Assembly (NCBI GenBank): GCA_937879875.1
Contig: CALFMN010000132.1
Location: 1 to 6,428, forward strand
Source of the DNA: an uncultured Chloroflexota bacterium
Lineage (GTDB): Bacteria > Chloroflexota > Dehalococcoidia > CAUJGQ01
DNA: 6,428 bases
Direction: 5' to 3'
A program made the position numbers and the translations under genes. Numbering within the stretch: the first letter of the stretch is position 1; each line of letters opens with the position of its first letter. Below the pieces are notes generated by a model. It was not told the origin of the DNA. It saw only the letters and a program-made list of their open reading frames with translations, and did no database searches. Positions 5,070 through 6,428 of this stretch are shown here, in pieces.

Positions 5070-5232
5070 TACAATATCGTGCCGCGGCGAGCCGTTGCAT
5101 GGGAAGTCTCCGACGGTTGCGGTCCGGCTGCAAGGCCGCGCCCCGCATCCGCGAATCAAAAGACCCTGAGATTCGTGTGCCGGCGTCCCCTCTCCAAAGG
5201 CTCTGGAAGCGGCCGGCGACACGCGGCTGCAC

Positions 5233-5238
5233 GAGGAG
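5233..5238 (+). promoter_or_regulatory. Shine-Dalgarno of the cupin gene
   Basis: GAGGAG eight bases before ATG 5247. The overlapping ATG at 5239 is out of frame and too close, so 5247 is the start. Confidence 0.6.
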
Positions 5239-5246
5239 ATGACGTC

Positions 5247-5594
5247 ATGCCTGCACCTCAGCTCCCGGCGATCGTGACGCTCGCGCAGCGGCTGGCGGCG
5301 GACCGCGGGCCGGACGGCCCCGTCTTCTCGCTGAGCAGCGCCGACCTGAATCTGAACCTGCTGCGCTTCGACGCCGGCCGCGGTGTTCCAGCGCACGTCA
5401 ACGCCGAGGTTGATGTGCTGCTGGTGGGCGTCGCCGGCGAGGGCGTGCTGGAGATCGACGGCGTCGCGCGGCCGTTCGGCGCGGGCCAGCTTTGCCTCGT
5501 GCCGCCGGGCGCGCGCCGGGCGATCCGCAGCGCCGGCGGACCCTTCGCCTACCTCACCTGCCACCGCCGCCGCGGCGGATTGATGCCGGCATAA
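5247..5594 (+). CDS. Small single-domain cupin with degraded metal-binding motifs
   Basis: 115 aa, one RmlC-like cupin barrel. Motif 1 is seen at 45-66 (GRGVPAHVNAEVDVLLVGVAGEG) and motif 2 at 80-91 (GQLCLVPPGARR). Against the cupin patterns G-x5-H-x-H-x3/4-E-x6-G and G-x5-P-x-G-x2-H-x3-N, only His50 is kept. The second His is Asn52, the acidic ligand position is Asp56 or Glu54, and the motif-2 His is Arg91. Metal binding is therefore doubtful; such proteins may bind ligands without redox or isomerase activity. The end (CHRRRGGLMPA) is basic. It is preceded by a good SD and strongly GC-ending codons. No operon partner: upstream is the IR-bounded element, and downstream a repeat separates it from the methyltransferase. 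Substrate unknown. Confidence 0.82.
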   Translation: MPAPQLPAIVTLAQRLAADRGPDGPVFSLSSADLNLNLLRFDAGRGVPAHVNAEVDVLLVGVAGEGVLEIDGVARPFGAGQLCLVPPGARRAIRSAGGPFAYLTCHRRRGGLMPA

Positions 5595-5688
5595 GCGAAG
5601 CCCCGCTGTTTCGCCTCACAAAGCCGCGATCCAGCAAGCCGTCACCGCAACACGGTTAGCCGCACCAGCCCCGGAACGCCCTGCCCAC

Positions 5689-5741
5689 GATCGCCCCTCT
5701 CCCAGGATTGGGAGAGGGGAAGGGGGTGAGGGCCGACGGCC
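5689..5741 (-). repeat. C-rich palindromic repeat, copy upstream of the methyltransferase
   Basis: CGATCG (5689-5694) runs into a perfect hairpin CCCCTCTCCCA (5694-5704), loop GGAT, TGGGAGAGGGG (5709-5719), then AAGGGGGTGAGG and GGCCGACGGCC (5731-5741). It is the best-preserved of the three copies and lies opposite in orientation to those at 4110 and 4924. It ends nine bases before the -10 of the methyltransferase, so it occupies the -35 region. It may also act as 3' structure for the cupin transcript, though no U-tract follows. Confidence 0.65.
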
Positions 5742-5749
5742 CGATCCGC

Positions 5750-5755
5750 TATACT
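5750..5755 (+). promoter_or_regulatory. -10 candidate for the methyltransferase gene
   Basis: TATACT (5/6 match) predicts a start near 5762 and a leader of about 43 bases. The -35 position (5727-5732, TGAGGG) falls in the C-rich repeat and is poor. The leader has no clear SD before ATG 5805. Confidence 0.35.
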
Positions 5756-5804
5756 CCCCCTCGAACCCTATTCCATCACATTCCAAACCGTACGGTGCCC
5801 GCCA

Positions 5805-6428
5805 ATGACCTCGCCCTACACCCGCACCGAGCTTGTCTGGGCCGGCAAGCGCACCCAGGTGGACCGCATCGCCCTGCCGTTTCAGCGCGTGGAGACGGTG
5901 AACGCCCCGCGCGGCGGCGACCTGTTCACGGCGCTGGCGGGCGGCGACGGCCCGCGCAACAAGCTGATCTGGGGCGACAACAAGCTGGTGATGGCCTCGC
6001 TGCTGCAGGGCGACGCGGCCGCGGGCATCGAGCCGCTGGCCGGCACGATCGACCTGATCTACATCGACCCGCCCTTCGACACCGGCGCCGACTTCAGCTT
6101 CCGCACGCAGATCGGCGACGAGGAGGTGCCCAAAGAACCGAGTATCTTAGAGCAAATGGCCTATCGAGACACTTGGGGTGGAAAAACAGATTCATATCTG
6201 CAGATGCTCTATGAGCGGCTCATATTGATGCGAGATCTGCTTACGAATAGTGGCAGCATTTTTCTGCACGTCGGCTCGAACATCTCTCACTTTGTCCGTG
6301 GTCTGATGGATATGGTCTTTGGCCCGGAATGTTACATCAACCAGATCGTATGGAAGCGACAGACAGCACATAGCGATATCGGCCAGGGTTCAAAACATCT
6401 CGGTCGCGTACATGACGTTATCTTATTG
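5805..6428 (+). CDS. Site-specific DNA methyltransferase (adenine/N4-cytosine), 5' part
   Basis: The first 208 codons, still open at the window end. Residues 53-64 (KLIWGDNKLVMA) and 82-99 (IDLIYIDPPFDTGADFSF) carry the catalytic DPPF motif IV (88-91). This is followed by KEPSILEQMAYRDTWGGKTDSYLQMLYERL, LMRDLLTNSGSIFLHVG and IVWKRQTAHSD, as in amino-methyltransferases of the type III Mod / beta-class layout, where the SAM-binding FxGxG motif comes near the C-terminus (outside this window). It would transfer a methyl group from SAM to an exocyclic amine in DNA; the restriction partner, if any, should lie downstream. ATG 5805 begins MTSPYTRTELVWAGKR. Striking: codons 1-109 have 2 A/T-ending codons, while codons 110-208 have about 47, so the gene appears mosaic. 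The reading frame and motifs continue across the change, so the product should be functional. Confidence 0.9.
   Translation, partial: MTSPYTRTELVWAGKRTQVDRIALPFQRVETVNAPRGGDLFTALAGGDGPRNKLIWGDNKLVMASLLQGDAAAGIEPLAGTIDLIYIDPPFDTGADFSFRTQIGDEEVPKEPSILEQMAYRDTWGGKTDSYLQMLYERLILMRDLLTNSGSIFLHVGSNISHFVRGLMDMVFGPECYINQIVWKRQTAHSDIGQGSKHLGRVHDVILL

Larger units (their letters stand above)
4893..5166. mobile_element. Inverted-repeat-bounded non-coding element (MITE-like)
   Basis: A left arm 4893-4927 and right arm 5134-5166 are near-perfect inverted copies. Read inward, both begin GGGTCTTTTGATTC, continue (one mismatch) with CGGATGCG, and end GCGCGGCC after a 2-base indel and one further mismatch. 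About 274 bp in all, with no convincing ORF inside but containing a C-rich palindrome (4950-4978), CGGTTAACCG (5011-5020) and a 9-bp hairpin (5049-5069). No clean target duplication is seen; AGATTC occurs at 4881-4886 and 5169-5174 just outside the arms. A small non-autonomous element or a pair of opposed repeats both fit. Together with its flanks it fills the 431-bp gene-free stretch 4816-5246. Confidence 0.5.

Noticed and set aside
4596..5246. Long plus-strand open frame running into the cupin
   Set aside because: It crosses the antisense of the Fe-S gene and the repeat-rich spacer; the cupin has its own SD and ATG at 5247.
5694..5719. Rho-independent terminator for the cupin gene
   Set aside because: The hairpin is perfect but followed by AAGGGGG rather than a T-run, and it matches the dispersed repeat family instead.
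5708..6214. 168-codon plus-strand frame overlapping the methyltransferase
   Set aside because: Out-of-frame, arginine/histidine-rich shadow; the DPPF methyltransferase frame from 5805 is clearly the real one.
1..6428. CRISPR array, tRNA or rRNA genes
   Set aside because: No regularly spaced direct repeats and no tRNA- or rRNA-like segments were found by eye on either strand.

Overview
The window is a 6.4 kb piece of a GC-rich bacterial genome. Several traits together suggest a Chloroflexota-like (Thermomicrobia/Dehalococcoidia-type) chromosome: strong GC bias in codon third positions, a fused four-cluster Fe-S/NrfD membrane protein, some genes with strong Shine-Dalgarno (SD) sites beside others that look leaderless, and dispersed C-rich palindromic repeats of the CCCTCTCCCA...TGGGAGAGGG kind. 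This is an inference from style; no taxonomic marker gene is present.

Left part (about 1-1530): visibly less GC-rich than the rest, so probably acquired. It holds two convergent genes of unknown function. One is a small basic protein with a GGKRGG/EQRREIAKRAA.RW core (193-642, +). The other is a 267-residue conserved-type hypothetical protein with a possible winged-helix N-terminus (601-1404, -), its own sigma70-like promoter and a strong SD. Three consecutive inverted repeats lie between and under their 3' ends. Nothing convincing is coded in 1-192.

Centre left (about 1530-2422): a compact insertion sequence with a complete IS1-family (single-ORF, DDE) transposase. A near-consensus promoter sits in the element's left end, directly before the ATG. 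No target-site duplication is seen. Base composition changes across the element.

Centre (2432-4815), all on the minus strand and very GC-rich: in transcription order, an orphan Fe-S/NrfD (PsrB-PsrC type) fusion protein of 524 aa, a 79-aa KTSC-domain protein, and an unrecognised 117-aa helical protein ending 19 bases from the transposase stop. The linker between the Fe-S and membrane domains of the fusion is encoded by a perfect palindrome belonging to a repeat family seen twice more in the window.

Right (4816-6428): a 431-bp non-coding stretch containing a roughly 275-bp interval bounded by near-perfect 33-35-bp inverted repeats (MITE-like), with two palindromes inside. Then come a 115-aa single-domain cupin with degraded metal-binding motifs, another copy of the C-rich repeat, and the 5' 208 codons of a beta-class-type DPPF DNA methyltransferase that runs off the window. 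The methyltransferase changes abruptly from about 98% to about 52% GC at third positions near base 6132 while staying in frame, so it looks like a recombinant gene.

Functional links are loose. This looks like a stretch of chromosome repeatedly modified by an IS, small palindromic elements and recombination in a restriction-modification-type locus, rather than one operon. I do not see a complete new multi-gene system. The most unusual observations are the mosaic methyltransferase, the palindrome inside a coding region, and the inverted-repeat-bounded element.
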